Both the position numbers and the translations under genes were made by a program. DNA of 64,000 nt from a bacterium. Lineage in GTDB: Bacteria; Armatimonadota; UBA5829. The notes under the pieces are model-generated. The model was not told the origin of the DNA and did not search any database. It saw only the letters and a program-made list of their open reading frames with translations. The stretch covers positions 1-64,000 of the forward strand of contig JAJFUS010000034.1 of the NCBI GenBank assembly GCA_021372295.1, given 5' to 3'. The stretch's first letter is position 1; every line of letters starts with the position of its first letter. Below are positions 8,287 through 16,779 of this stretch, piece after piece.

Positions 8287-9249
8287 ATGTTTTGGTCGGC
8301 TGCCCGACGAATAACAATTTGCGCGGCGCTGCTTGTTATATTGCTTGGCATATGGTGTCACGCCTCTCAGGGTAAACAAACCCTGACGCGCACCATGAAA
8401 ACCGAGTTTTTTACGGTTCATTACGACCCGTCAGACCCATATTTGCCTCAGTTAATGTCCGAAACGGCCAAAATCGCACTGCTTCGGGTATCTCGCGAAC
8501 TGGGTTACACGCCGGACAAAACCCGTCCGCTGACCCTGAACATCTATCGCACACATATATCGTTTATCGAGGCCGGAGGGCTGCAGCAGAGCAAGTTCAC
8601 TGTCGGCACAGCAAGCAGTGGAAGCGAAGTGATTTCAGTAGATGCCAGCGGTGTGTTCGCGCCCGCAAACGAGACTATCGCGCATGAGGTCACACACGCG
8701 GTCATATTCAGAATACTAGGCGCGAATGTGTCTGACCTGCCGCTTTGGGTCAATGAAGGAATCGCGCAGTACGAGTCTGAAGAGTTTCCCGACGCTGACA
8801 ACTCCGTCGTGGCCGAAGCGGCGGCAGACGTCAGACTGATTCCGCTCGATGATTTGTCGAAAGCGTTTCCCGAGAACAATACGCACCTTGCATACGCAGA
8901 GTCGGCTTCGGCCATCCGTTATATGGTCAAGCATCACGGCAAATCGTCGTTAAAAGCCCTTCTTCACGAAATGGCGATCGGGAATTCGTTCGATCGAGCG
9001 ATGATCAAATCTACTAGGCGATCAGGCGAACGGTTTGCCCAGGATTGGGAATCTTCAGTAAGCAGAAACTACGCAACGCTCAAGTTCACGCGGATCGCAA
9101 TGGGCACTATTCCGATCATTATGGCGATACTTGCGATAATCGCATACTTCGTGAGGCGCAAACAAAAGATAGAAGCCGCGAGGCAGTGGGAACAGGAAGA
9201 GTTTGAGAAAACGCTGCGCAGGCAACTCGGCAACGACTGGTGGAGGTGA
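8287..9249 (+). CDS. Membrane-anchored metalloprotease, peptidase MA-like
   Basis: 320 residues. A signal anchor (residues about 8-27) is followed by an outer domain holding HEVTHAV, a zinc-binding HExxH motif, and then LPLWVNEGIAQYES, where the glutamate is the usual third zinc ligand of gluzincins. A second membrane segment (IPIIMAILAIIAYFV) near the C terminus leaves a charged tail on the inside. This is the peptidase MA-like arrangement; targets are unknown. GGGAGGA is 6 bases before ATG 8287, so the longer reading from 8248 is not used. The family-1 element begins directly after the stop. Confidence 0.85.
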   Translation: MFWSAARRITICAALLVILLGIWCHASQGKQTLTRTMKTEFFTVHYDPSDPYLPQLMSETAKIALLRVSRELGYTPDKTRPLTLNIYRTHISFIEAGGLQQSKFTVGTASSGSEVISVDASGVFAPANETIAHEVTHAVIFRILGANVSDLPLWVNEGIAQYESEEFPDADNSVVAEAAADVRLIPLDDLSKAFPENNTHLAYAESASAIRYMVKHHGKSSLKALLHEMAIGNSFDRAMIKSTRRSGERFAQDWESSVSRNYATLKFTRIAMGTIPIIMAILAIIAYFVRRKQKIEAARQWEQEEFEKTLRRQLGNDWWR

Positions 9250-9250
9250 T

Positions 9251-9419
9251 TTCTTGAGGCTCCGCCCCAAACCCCACCAGAGATTCTGCAAGGAAACCAA
9301 GTTTCCTTGACCTTCTGACTCAGAGTTGAACGATCCCTTAAGGGATCGTTCAACTCTGGAACGGGGATCCAGGGGCCACTCGGCTCCTGGCGGAGTTAAG
9401 GGGCAGAGCCCCTTATGGG
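9251..9419. repeat. Palindromic intergenic element (family 1, copy 2), complete
   Basis: The left arm has CTCCGCCCCAAACCCC and AAGGAAACC-AA-GTTTCCTT. The centre is a perfect 38-base palindrome (9321-9358, middle CCCTTAAGGG). The right arm has GGGGCCACTCGGCTCCTGGC and GGGGCAGAGCCCC. Read in reverse complement, the right arm resembles the left, so the whole unit is one long imperfect inverted repeat. It contains no gene. Confidence 0.85.
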
Positions 9420-9421
9420 AG

Positions 9422-9443
9422 TCTGAGGGTAAAAACCCTCAGA
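9422..9443 (-). terminator. Hairpin downstream of the parvulin gene
   Basis: TCTGAGGGT, AAAA, ACCCTCAGA: a perfect 9-bp stem 19 bases beyond the stop codon on the minus strand. It is nearly the same hairpin as the one at 372. Confidence 0.5.
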
Positions 9444-9461
9444 TAATTCCCCGCAAAGTCG

Positions 9462-10445
9462 TTATTGCTTCGCCTTCGGCGCCGGGCCCGGCTTGACATT
9501 ACCGCCCATCATGGGATTTGTCTCGGGCGGATTCTTTACCGTTTCAGCCACATCCTTGAGATAAGGAATACTGATTGTGATCTTTGAATCTCTCTTTCTC
9601 TTGCTCAGTTCCTCGGTGAACTTGGGATCCATCTGAGACTTCTGCATGGCGGCGGCGTCTTCGACCTCTTCTTTGACATCCTTAAGTTTGAGATCGGCTT
9701 TCGGCTGCGCCTTGGTCACTTTCATGAGCACATAATTCGTGGGCATGCCTTCCTGGCCGAATGAGAACACCTTACTGATGCCGTTAACTTTTGTTTCCTT
9801 CGCGGCATTAGCGAGTTCCTGAGGCAATCCCTCCTGGCCTTCGGCGATCCATATCTCGATGGGGCCTCCGCCCATGGAGAAGCGTTTATCGGAAAACTTG
9901 GAAGCGGCATCTTCGAAGCTCATGCCTTTTTCTATAGCCTTGGCGGCATCTTCGACTTTTTTCTTGTCGGAGTTGATAATCAGCGCCACGTACTTGCGCG
10001 GGCCGTGGACATATCGCGATTTCATCATGTTGTATACTGACTCAAGCTCTTTATCATCAATCTTGATGATCTTTTTGACAAGGTTGATTCTGGCCTGCAT
10101 GGCGGTCAGTTCGGACGTGACGGCCTCTTTGCCCATTAGTTTGACCTGGCGGTCGTACATGCCGTCGCGCTCAAGCGTCTTGATCTGTCTGTTGATCTGA
10201 TCCTGGGTCGGCGGAACACCTTCGTCCTTGGCCCACTTGATAATGATGTTTTGTTCGATGAGATTGGCCAGCACCTCTCGACCGGCTCTGCGGCTGGTCT
10301 GATCGAAATACTGTGACGCCGGAATGTTCTGACCATCGACGACTGCGACGGTATCCGGCACATCAGCGACTTTACATTTCTGGCCGCAGCCCGTTAAGGC
10401 GAGTGCGATACCAGCGGCGGCTATCCAGATAGCGGCTTTTTTCAT
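9462..10445 (-). CDS. Lipoprotein peptidyl-prolyl isomerase of the parvulin (PrsA/SurA) type
   Basis: 327 residues. The N terminus MKKAAIWIAAAGIALALTGC is a lipoprotein signal with Cys20 as the lipidated residue. A SurA-N-like helical domain follows (DTVAVVDGQNIPASQYFDQ onward). Residues about 150-260 resemble a parvulin domain (YVALIINSDKKKVEDAAKAI, GMSFEDAASKFSD). It should help fold exported proteins at the outer face of the inner membrane or in the periplasm. The ATG at 10445 has AAGGAG just upstream; the longer reading from 10490 has no such site and would bury the signal peptide. The C terminus is proline-rich. It has a long structured leader (see 10556). Confidence 0.9.
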   Translation of the reverse strand: MKKAAIWIAAAGIALALTGCGQKCKVADVPDTVAVVDGQNIPASQYFDQTSRRAGREVLANLIEQNIIIKWAKDEGVPPTQDQINRQIKTLERDGMYDRQVKLMGKEAVTSELTAMQARINLVKKIIKIDDKELESVYNMMKSRYVHGPRKYVALIINSDKKKVEDAAKAIEKGMSFEDAASKFSDKRFSMGGGPIEIWIAEGQEGLPQELANAAKETKVNGISKVFSFGQEGMPTNYVLMKVTKAQPKADLKLKDVKEEVEDAAAMQKSQMDPKFTEELSKRKRDSKITISIPYLKDVAETVKNPPETNPMMGGNVKPGPAPKAKQ

Positions 10446-10555
10446 GTTTTGCGTAGGCTCCTTATTTGTGCGGAATATGTTACAAGCCAATATTAGCGTA
10501 CGGCATTCTATATTCCTGCTTGCTAAAGAAAGTACGTGGAAAACAGTACCCTTTA

Positions 10556-10608
10556 TGGCGCAGGTTCAAACCACAGCGAATCAGCAATCCAAGCCTGATG
10601 AACCGCCA
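10556..10608 (-). promoter_or_regulatory. Hairpin in the leader between the parvulin gene and the histidine-kinase gene
   Basis: GGTTCA (10563-10568) and TGAACC (10599-10604), extended by GGCG/CGCC-type pairing, enclose about 30 bases with a further TCAG/CTGA pairing. It would lie in the 5' UTR of the minus-strand gene. A TATAAT-like box on that strand lies near 10626, but no good -35 is visible. Confidence 0.35.
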
Positions 10609-10658
10609 CAAGGAAACCGACGATTATATAGTATCGCATTCAGCTGAGGGTAGTGTAG

Positions 10659-13460
10659 ATGGATGAACGCGAACTTTTTGTCGCCGGCACCACGGTCATT
10701 TTCAAATGGATTAATGCGTATGGCTGGCCGGTGGAATACGTCTCCCCAAATTTGAAAAGCCTCTTCGGTTACGAACCACAATATCTGATCGACGGAATAA
10801 TCAGCTTCGCGTCGGTTGTTCACCCTGACGACCTGGCACGAGTTGAAGACGAAGTATGCGCGTATTCCGATGCGGGCGTGCCGCATTTCGAGCAAGAGTA
10901 TCGTGTTCGCCACGCCAACGGCGAATATCGCTGGGTATACGATTTCACTCTGATAATAAGAAATTCCAGCGGGACTATTACGCATTACTGTGGCTATTTG
11001 CTGGACATCACAGATAGAAAAAAAATAGAAGAAGCGCTCAAAAACAGCGAAGAGAAGTTTCGAGCCGTAGCCGAGTACAGCAAAGTCGGAATCACTCTGG
11101 CCCGCGAAGACAAATTTATATACGTAAACCCATATACCCTTGAGCATAGCGGATATTCACAGGAACAGCTGCTCAGTGAACCTGCCAACATGATAATCAG
11201 CCCAGAGTATCACCCGGTAATTAGGGAGCAGATCTCGCGAAGCATGGCAGGTGAAAACGTCACCTCAGATGACATCAAAATGATCACCGCATCCGGTCAG
11301 GAGCGCTGGATTACGTTGTCCACGGCAAGCTTCGACTATATGGGCGAGCGCACTGTTGCAGCCATTGCGCTGGATGTCACCGATCGAAAAAGAGCGGAAG
11401 ATGTCCTGAAAAAGTCTCACATGAAAATGGAAGCCGGCGTAAGGCAGAGAACCGCCGAACTGGCGGCCGCAAACGCCGCGCTGCATCAGAAAATCCTCGA
11501 ACAGAGTCGAACAGAGGAAGCGCTGCGCAAGGCCAAGGAAGAAGCCGAAGCGGCAAGCAGAGCAAAGAGCGAGTTTCTGGCCAACATGAGTCACGAAATA
11601 CGCACTCCCATGAACGGCATCATCGGCATGACCGAACTCGCCTTGAACACCAATCTAACGCATGAGCAACACGAATATCTGCAAGCGGTAATGGGTTCAG
11701 CCGACGCGCTGCTGACCTTAATCAACGACATCCTCGACTTCTCCAAGATCGAAGCGAGGAAGATGACAATAAATCCCGACGACTTCAATCTTCGCGACAG
11801 CCTGGCCGACATACTCAGCATTCTCGCGATTCGCGCCCACGAAAAAGGGCTGGAACTAGCCTGCCACGTCCTACCGGATGTGCCAGACGCGGTGGTAGGC
11901 GATACCCATCGACTGCGGCAGATCGTGGTCAACCTCGTCGGAAACGCGATCAAATTCACAGAGACCGGCGAGGTCGTCCTGCGCGTAGAGACCCAGTCGC
12001 GCACCTCAAACGAGGCCGTTCTGCACTTCTCGGTATCGGACACGGGCATAGGCATTCCTATAGACAAACATGCCGAGATATTCGAAGCGTTCGCGCAAGC
12101 CGACGGTTCCACCACGCGTAGATACGGCGGAACCGGGCTCGGTCTTGCCATATCGTCTCAACTTACTCGTATGATGGGCGGAGAGACTCAGGTCGAGAGC
12201 GAACTCGGAGTTGGAAGCACATTTCACTTCACGCTGCCCTTTAAGCTTCAGGACAGCGCACCCGCGCGGGTAATACCCGTTGAACTCGAAAACATGCCCG
12301 TGCTGGTGGTCGATGACAACGACACAAACCGGCACATTTTCCAGGAAATGCTCACCAGTTGGCGAATGAACCCGACAACAGTTTCAAGCGGCGAGGAAGC
12401 CCTCCACGTGATGAAGACAGCCGCACGCGACGGAAATCGTTTCCCGCTCGCGCTGATAGACGCTCGCATGCCGGAAATGGACGGGTTTGCTTTGACCGAG
12501 ATGATAAAACAGACTCCTGAACTTGTCGAAACAACTATCATTATGCTTTCTTCAGCCGGACAGCACGGAAACATCAAAACATACCGGGATATGGATATCG
12601 CATTGTACCTGGTGAAGCCGGTAAGGCAGTCCGACCTGCTAGAGTGCATCAGAAAGATATTCGCAAAATCCGAACCTGTCGAACGCGAAAGCTATGCGCC
12701 TATGCCGAAAAACGCTCGGAGCCTGAGTATACTCCTGGCAGAAGACAATCCGGTTAACCAGAAACTTGCGCTGCGCATATTGCAAAAACGAGGGCATAAA
12801 GTGAATGTTGTCGACAACGGGCAGAATGCAGTTGAAGCTGTGAATGGCCAACACTTCGATCTCATCCTGATGGACGTGCAAATGCCCGAAATGGACGGCT
12901 TTGAAGCAACAACTGCCATTCGCAAAAAAGAGAAAACCACCGGAACGCACATCCCCATAATCGCTATGACAGCCCACGCCATGACCGAAGACAAAGAGCG
13001 CTGCATAGCTGTGGGAATGGACGACTACATCTCCAAGCCGATTCGAGCCAACGCCCTGATTGCTATCTGTGAAAACCCTGAACTCGTTCATGAATCCGCC
13101 AGCCATGAAGACGCGGAGAGCCATGTCTTTGACTTGAACTCCGCACTGGCCCGGCTGGATGGAGACAGACTGCTCTTTCAAGAGATCACAGGATTGTTTC
13201 TCGATGACTGCCCAAGGCTTGCATCTGCGATACGGGAAGCAATCACAAATCAGGACAGCAATGCACTTGAACGCTCCGCGCACGCTCTAAAGGGCGCGGT
13301 CAGTAACTTCTCGTCCGGCCCAGCGTTCGATTTATCGCTCAAACTTGAGCGAACAGGCCGAAGCGGCGACATGTCCGAAGCCGAGTCGATCTTTGAGTCG
13401 CTGGAAATAGAAGTCGCCCATCTGGTTTCGGCGCTAAATTCTTTGGACTCAGCAGCATAA
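10659..13460 (+). CDS. Hybrid sensor histidine kinase: PAS-PAS-HisKA-HATPase-REC-REC-Hpt
   Basis: 933 residues, no membrane segment, so a cytoplasmic sensor. Two PAS domains (about 11-125 and 135-250) are followed by a coiled coil, the HisKA domain with phospho-acceptor His312 in NMSHEIRTPMNG, and an ATPase with NLVGNAIKF, DTGIGIP and GTGLGLAIS. Two receiver domains follow with phospho-acceptors Asp601 (LIDARMPEMDG) and Asp739 (LMDVQMPEMDG). An Hpt domain ends the chain with His875 in SAHALKGAVSNF. All phosphorelay residues are present. No output domain is present, so a separate response regulator must receive the phosphate. The gene is monocistronic in appearance. Confidence 0.96.
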   Translation: MDERELFVAGTTVIFKWINAYGWPVEYVSPNLKSLFGYEPQYLIDGIISFASVVHPDDLARVEDEVCAYSDAGVPHFEQEYRVRHANGEYRWVYDFTLIIRNSSGTITHYCGYLLDITDRKKIEEALKNSEEKFRAVAEYSKVGITLAREDKFIYVNPYTLEHSGYSQEQLLSEPANMIISPEYHPVIREQISRSMAGENVTSDDIKMITASGQERWITLSTASFDYMGERTVAAIALDVTDRKRAEDVLKKSHMKMEAGVRQRTAELAAANAALHQKILEQSRTEEALRKAKEEAEAASRAKSEFLANMSHEIRTPMNGIIGMTELALNTNLTHEQHEYLQAVMGSADALLTLINDILDFSKIEARKMTINPDDFNLRDSLADILSILAIRAHEKGLELACHVLPDVPDAVVGDTHRLRQIVVNLVGNAIKFTETGEVVLRVETQSRTSNEAVLHFSVSDTGIGIPIDKHAEIFEAFAQADGSTTRRYGGTGLGLAISSQLTRMMGGETQVESELGVGSTFHFTLPFKLQDSAPARVIPVELENMPVLVVDDNDTNRHIFQEMLTSWRMNPTTVSSGEEALHVMKTAARDGNRFPLALIDARMPEMDGFALTEMIKQTPELVETTIIMLSSAGQHGNIKTYRDMDIALYLVKPVRQSDLLECIRKIFAKSEPVERESYAPMPKNARSLSILLAEDNPVNQKLALRILQKRGHKVNVVDNGQNAVEAVNGQHFDLILMDVQMPEMDGFEATTAIRKKEKTTGTHIPIIAMTAHAMTEDKERCIAVGMDDYISKPIRANALIAICENPELVHESASHEDAESHVFDLNSALARLDGDRLLFQEITGLFLDDCPRLASAIREAITNQDSNALERSAHALKGAVSNFSSGPAFDLSLKLERTGRSGDMSEAESIFESLEIEVAHLVSALNSLDSAA

Positions 13461-14408
13461 TCACATATAATCTACCCGGACGCGCTCTCTACCGCTGAGG
13501 AATTTGTCTATTGCGAGCGCAGCGATGACCCCTTCGCCCGCCGCAATAATCGCCTGTTTGGGATGCAAACACGTAACATCACCCACGGCATATACGCCCG
13601 GCATATTGGTCGTGAAGCTGCAGTCCACATCTATGCAGCCCTCCGACCGCAAATTCAGGGCACCGCTCAGGAAACCGGTGATTGGAGCCGAACCTTCCAG
13701 CAGCATAAACACTCCGTCCACAGGCAGCATGGACTCCATCCCGCTTGTGTCGGTAACTTGTATCCCGGTCACGGACTGGCTGCCGATGACCCTCTGGACT
13801 TTAAGCCCGACATGAGTCACAATGTTCGGCGCACCGGCAATCTCTTCCAATAAGTCCGACGGCCCGTTGAGTCGGGTCCTAGGCGTCACCAAGTGGACAA
13901 GTTGCGCGAATCGAGCCAGAAACAACGCCTCTTCCAAAGCGACTTCGCTGTGTCCGATGATAGCTGCTTCGCGATCCTTATAAAATGCAGCGTCGCAGGT
14001 CACGCAGTAGCTGACGCCTCTGCCAAGGAAGTCGTCTTCGCCATCGATCTTTTCATGTCGCCCCAGGGAACCTGTCGCTATCACCGCGGCGCGACCTTGA
14101 AAGGTTCCGGTGGAAGTGTAGAAAATCTTCGTGTCCGGCACAAGATCGACCGCCATTACAGCGCTCTTGAGATATTCCGCGCCGAAGCCGGTCGCCTGAT
14201 CGCGCATAACACCAAGCAGATCGGAACCCGCGATGCGGCCGCTTACACCAGGATAATTCTCTATGACAGCCGTAGAGGCCAGCGCTCCGGCCCCGGGAGC
14301 GCGGTCGAGCACAAGCGTGGATAGTTTCGCGCGAGCCGCGTACAGCGCGCACGACAGCCCAGCCGGACCACCGCCCACAATGACCACATCACGCACTTTG
14401 TCGCTCAT
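13461..14408 (-). CDS. Thioredoxin-reductase-like flavoprotein with a degenerate pyridine-nucleotide site
   Basis: 315 residues. The FAD motif GGGPAG (12-17), the redox pair Cys135/Cys138 in YCVTCDAAF and the C-terminal GVYAVGDVTCLHPKQ segment are those of low-molecular-weight thioredoxin reductases. The second dinucleotide motif is altered: IIGHSEVALEEA replaces the usual GGGxxA type, and HLVTPRTRLN replaces the HRRxxxR that holds the NADPH phosphate. This pattern occurs in thioredoxin reductases that do not use NADPH, such as ferredoxin-dependent flavin enzymes. The electron donor here is therefore open. It ends directly against the kinase gene on the other strand. No thioredoxin gene is in the window. 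Confidence 0.88.
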   Translation of the reverse strand: MSDKVRDVVIVGGGPAGLSCALYAARAKLSTLVLDRAPGAGALASTAVIENYPGVSGRIAGSDLLGVMRDQATGFGAEYLKSAVMAVDLVPDTKIFYTSTGTFQGRAAVIATGSLGRHEKIDGEDDFLGRGVSYCVTCDAAFYKDREAAIIGHSEVALEEALFLARFAQLVHLVTPRTRLNGPSDLLEEIAGAPNIVTHVGLKVQRVIGSQSVTGIQVTDTSGMESMLPVDGVFMLLEGSAPITGFLSGALNLRSEGCIDVDCSFTTNMPGVYAVGDVTCLHPKQAIIAAGEGVIAALAIDKFLSGRERVRVDYM

Positions 14409-14453
14409 AGTAATAGCGATATACCCACATGTGAGGCTTAAACCAATGGTTGA

Positions 14454-15434
14454 TTACCAGACATCCGGCAGCGCTTCGAGGTTGATGCACTGCTGCATTC
14501 CAGCGATCCCCTGCTCCATCACGACACATGTGCCGTGCTCGTCTGTGGCGAGAAACACCCTGTCCACGGAATTCAGAATCACGGAATACCCCAGGCCCAT
14601 CGACGGCTTGGTGGAAAACCCGGCCTTTAGAGTGGCATTGGGCAGCAAGAGCGCATCCATACCGCTGCCGTGATCCATTATGCCGACCCGCACAAACTCG
14701 TCATTCACCCACACGCACGCTTTTCCTCCGTCCGCATGCTTGATCGCGTTTGTAGCGGCCTCACCTACTGCGGTTACCAGGCAGTCTATGCGATCCTCCG
14801 GCATACTCGCTTCTTCGGCCATTTCAGCAACGCGGCCTCGCAAAGCGGCAAGATCATCTGGACTTGCAAGAGGCAGTTCTTCGCCACAGCTCATCATCGC
14901 CTCGATCTCGTCGCTGCTTACAAGGCTGAGCTTGCCGTCAGTTACGGCAAATATGGTGCGCTGGTAAAACAGCCTCTTGGCCTCCTCGGCCTCAAGACGT
15001 ATATGCAGCTCCTGTTCTCGTTGTTGGCAGAGTTCGGCCTGAGTGCGCAGATATTCCTGTCTGGCCCGCGCCTCACGGATTTCACGTTCGATGGCTGGAA
15101 CGAGTCTGGCAAGATTGCCTTTGAGGATATAATCGTGGGCGCCCGCTTTCATGGCTTCCACTGCGGTGTCATCGCTAATCTTGCCGGAAACAACGATAAA
15201 CGGCAAATCAATCTCTTTTTCCTTAAGGAGCGCCAAAGCTTCAAGCCCGCTAAACTCCGGCAGGATATAATCCGAGATCACTACGTCCCATTCGTGTGCA
15301 TCCAGGGCCGCAAGCATCGCGTCGCGCGTATCCACGCGAACAAAATCTACATCGAAACCGCTCCGGCTCAATTCATGAAGCACGAGCAGCAGATCGATCT
15401 CCGAATCTTCAACAATCAGCGCGCGCAAGGACAT
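14454..15434 (-). CDS. Response regulator with RsbW-like ATPase output domain
   Basis: 326 residues. Residues 1-120 are a receiver domain with phospho-acceptor Asp55 in VVISDYILPE. A coiled coil (about 115-170) follows. Residues about 215-325 are an anti-sigma-factor type ATPase (VTAVGEAATNAIKHADGG, IMDHGSGMD, GLGYSVI), the GHKL fold used by RsbW/SpoIIAB kinases. This layout suggests a phosphorylation signal that switches a serine kinase acting on a STAS antagonist. A STAS gene stands at 40177. ATG 15434 or ATG 15440 may be used, with GGAGGA 12-18 bases upstream. No membrane segment. Confidence 0.88.
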   Translation of the reverse strand: MSLRALIVEDSEIDLLLVLHELSRSGFDVDFVRVDTRDAMLAALDAHEWDVVISDYILPEFSGLEALALLKEKEIDLPFIVVSGKISDDTAVEAMKAGAHDYILKGNLARLVPAIEREIREARARQEYLRTQAELCQQREQELHIRLEAEEAKRLFYQRTIFAVTDGKLSLVSSDEIEAMMSCGEELPLASPDDLAALRGRVAEMAEEASMPEDRIDCLVTAVGEAATNAIKHADGGKACVWVNDEFVRVGIMDHGSGMDALLLPNATLKAGFSTKPSMGLGYSVILNSVDRVFLATDEHGTCVVMEQGIAGMQQCINLEALPDVW

Positions 15435-15761
15435 ACTCATATGGACACGCTTTCCTCCAATGCCGGTTACCGACATGACCCACTTGTTACGGCAGGCGTT
15501 CGGGATTGGCTAAACAAGACCCAAACCGCGACTGCTTTGCTTGTAGGCTGTCATAACCCAACTCCGCCGTCATCACAACTCGGCACAGCAAAAAACGTCT
15601 CAGCCCGCATTACTTCGGATCAGATGCGAGCAAAAGCGCAGGTCTTGTAGAACACAATGCTTACTTGGCATCCATTCGCGGTTTTTCCTTCCAAATTATA
15701 AGAAAAAAACGAAATTATCTGGTATATGGGAACAAAAACGCGCCAGCCACGCAATAATGAT

Positions 15762-15788
15762 TGTGCATCGCAAACCTTGCGATGCACA
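15762..15788. promoter_or_regulatory. Perfect 12-bp inverted repeat overlapping the nfnA -35 box: candidate operator
   Basis: TGTGCATCGCAA, 3 bases, TTGCGATGCACA. The right arm contains the TTGCGA used as -35. A dimeric regulator bound here would block or position RNA polymerase. A simple terminator is unlikely since neither flanking gene reads toward it. Confidence 0.6.
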
Positions 15789-15805
15789 CCTTATTACAGT
15801 ATAAT
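15777..15805 (+). promoter_or_regulatory. Sigma-70 promoter of the nfnA operon
   Basis: TTGCGA, 17 bases, TATAAT; the start codon of nfnA is 80 bases downstream. Confidence 0.65.
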
Positions 15806-15885
15806 CTGTGCAGAACATGCTACCGTATTCCCAGCGTTCCAGCTTTCTAACTTTTTGACTTTTGACTTCATAACTGGAGGTTTTC

Positions 15886-16779
15886 ATGAGCAACCACTCG
15901 GACGGGAGCGTCTGCAGGCTCGCGGATCTGACTCCCGACAGCGTAAGAAACACAATCGTCCGCAAGGAGAAGCTCTCGCCGGTGTTGACGCTTCTCGAAA
16001 TCAACGCGCCGCTGATCGCGCGGTCGGCCAAAGCCGGACAGTTCGTAATGATATGGGCGGGCGAGACCAGCGAGCGCATCCCTCTCACTATCTCCGAGAT
16101 GAACCCCGACAAGGGCACGATAACGATCATCTTCCAGGAAGTTGGACGAGGCACGATGGAACTGGGCGCGTTTAACGTCGGCGACGACATCCCCAGCATC
16201 TCCGGCCCGCTGGGCCACCCCACCCCAATTGAAAACTACGGCACAGCGGTGGTGATCGGCGGAGGAGTCGGCACGGCCATCGCGCGGCCTGTCGCGGCGG
16301 CCTTGAAAAAGGCGGGCAATCATCTTATTACCATTATCGGCGCCAGGGAAAAATCGCTCATCATCCTCGAAAAAGAAATGAGCGAGATCGCCGACGAACA
16401 ATTCATCACCACAGACGACGGCTCGCATGGCCGCAAGGGTCTGGTGACGGACGCCTTGAAAGAAATTCTCGATAAGCAGAAAGTGGACATTGTGGTCGCA
16501 ATCGGCCCGCTGCCGATGATGCGGTTCGTCGCGAAAACCACCGAACCTTACGGCGTCAAGACAATCGTCTCACTCGACCCGATTATGGTCGACGGCACGG
16601 GCATGTGCGGCGGCTGCAGGGTAACGGTCGGCGGCAAAACGATGTTCACCTGTGTGGACGGCCCCGACTTCGACGCGCACCAGGTGGACTGGGACGAGCT
16701 TAAGGCGCGCAAATCGTTCTATTTTGAGACCGAAAAGAAGGCAAGAGAAGCATTCGCCGCGACTGGAGGTGGCAAGTAA
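15886..16779 (+). CDS. nfnA: NADH-dependent ferredoxin:NADP+ oxidoreductase-like subunit A (NfnA / SudB type)
   Basis: 297 residues with a ferredoxin-reductase-like FAD domain (residues about 10-110; RIPLTISEMN binds flavin), an NAD-binding domain (VIGGGVGTAIARPVAAAL) and a C-terminal [2Fe-2S] segment with three cysteines in MCGGCRVTVGGKTMFTC, preceded by an Asp that is a ligand in known NfnA. It pairs with the next gene, which overlaps by one base (TAATG). In known NfnAB the complex couples NADH and ferredoxin to NADPH by electron bifurcation. Sulfide dehydrogenase and PyrK-type proteins are close relatives, so the exact reaction is inferred from the pairing. Confidence 0.88.
   Translation: MSNHSDGSVCRLADLTPDSVRNTIVRKEKLSPVLTLLEINAPLIARSAKAGQFVMIWAGETSERIPLTISEMNPDKGTITIIFQEVGRGTMELGAFNVGDDIPSISGPLGHPTPIENYGTAVVIGGGVGTAIARPVAAALKKAGNHLITIIGAREKSLIILEKEMSEIADEQFITTDDGSHGRKGLVTDALKEILDKQKVDIVVAIGPLPMMRFVAKTTEPYGVKTIVSLDPIMVDGTGMCGGCRVTVGGKTMFTCVDGPDFDAHQVDWDELKARKSFYFETEKKAREAFAATGGGK

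Larger units (their letters stand above)
15435..15885. other. Divergent intergenic region between the response regulator and nfnA
   Basis: 451 bases without a supportable gene. The left two thirds show no clear signal. The right third holds the 12-bp inverted repeat at 15762 and the nfnA promoter at 15777. A T- and C-rich tract lies near 15830-15870. GGAGG stands 7 bases before the nfnA start. Confidence 0.6.

Noticed and set aside
14670-15650. 326-codon open frame on the + strand over the response regulator
   Set aside because: Antisense to a gene with complete receiver and ATPase motifs; its own translation shows none.
15655-15675. Possible sigma-54 promoter (TTGGCATCCATTCGC)
   Set aside because: The GG-to-GC spacing is one base short of the canonical 10, and the second box reads TCGC rather than TTGC.
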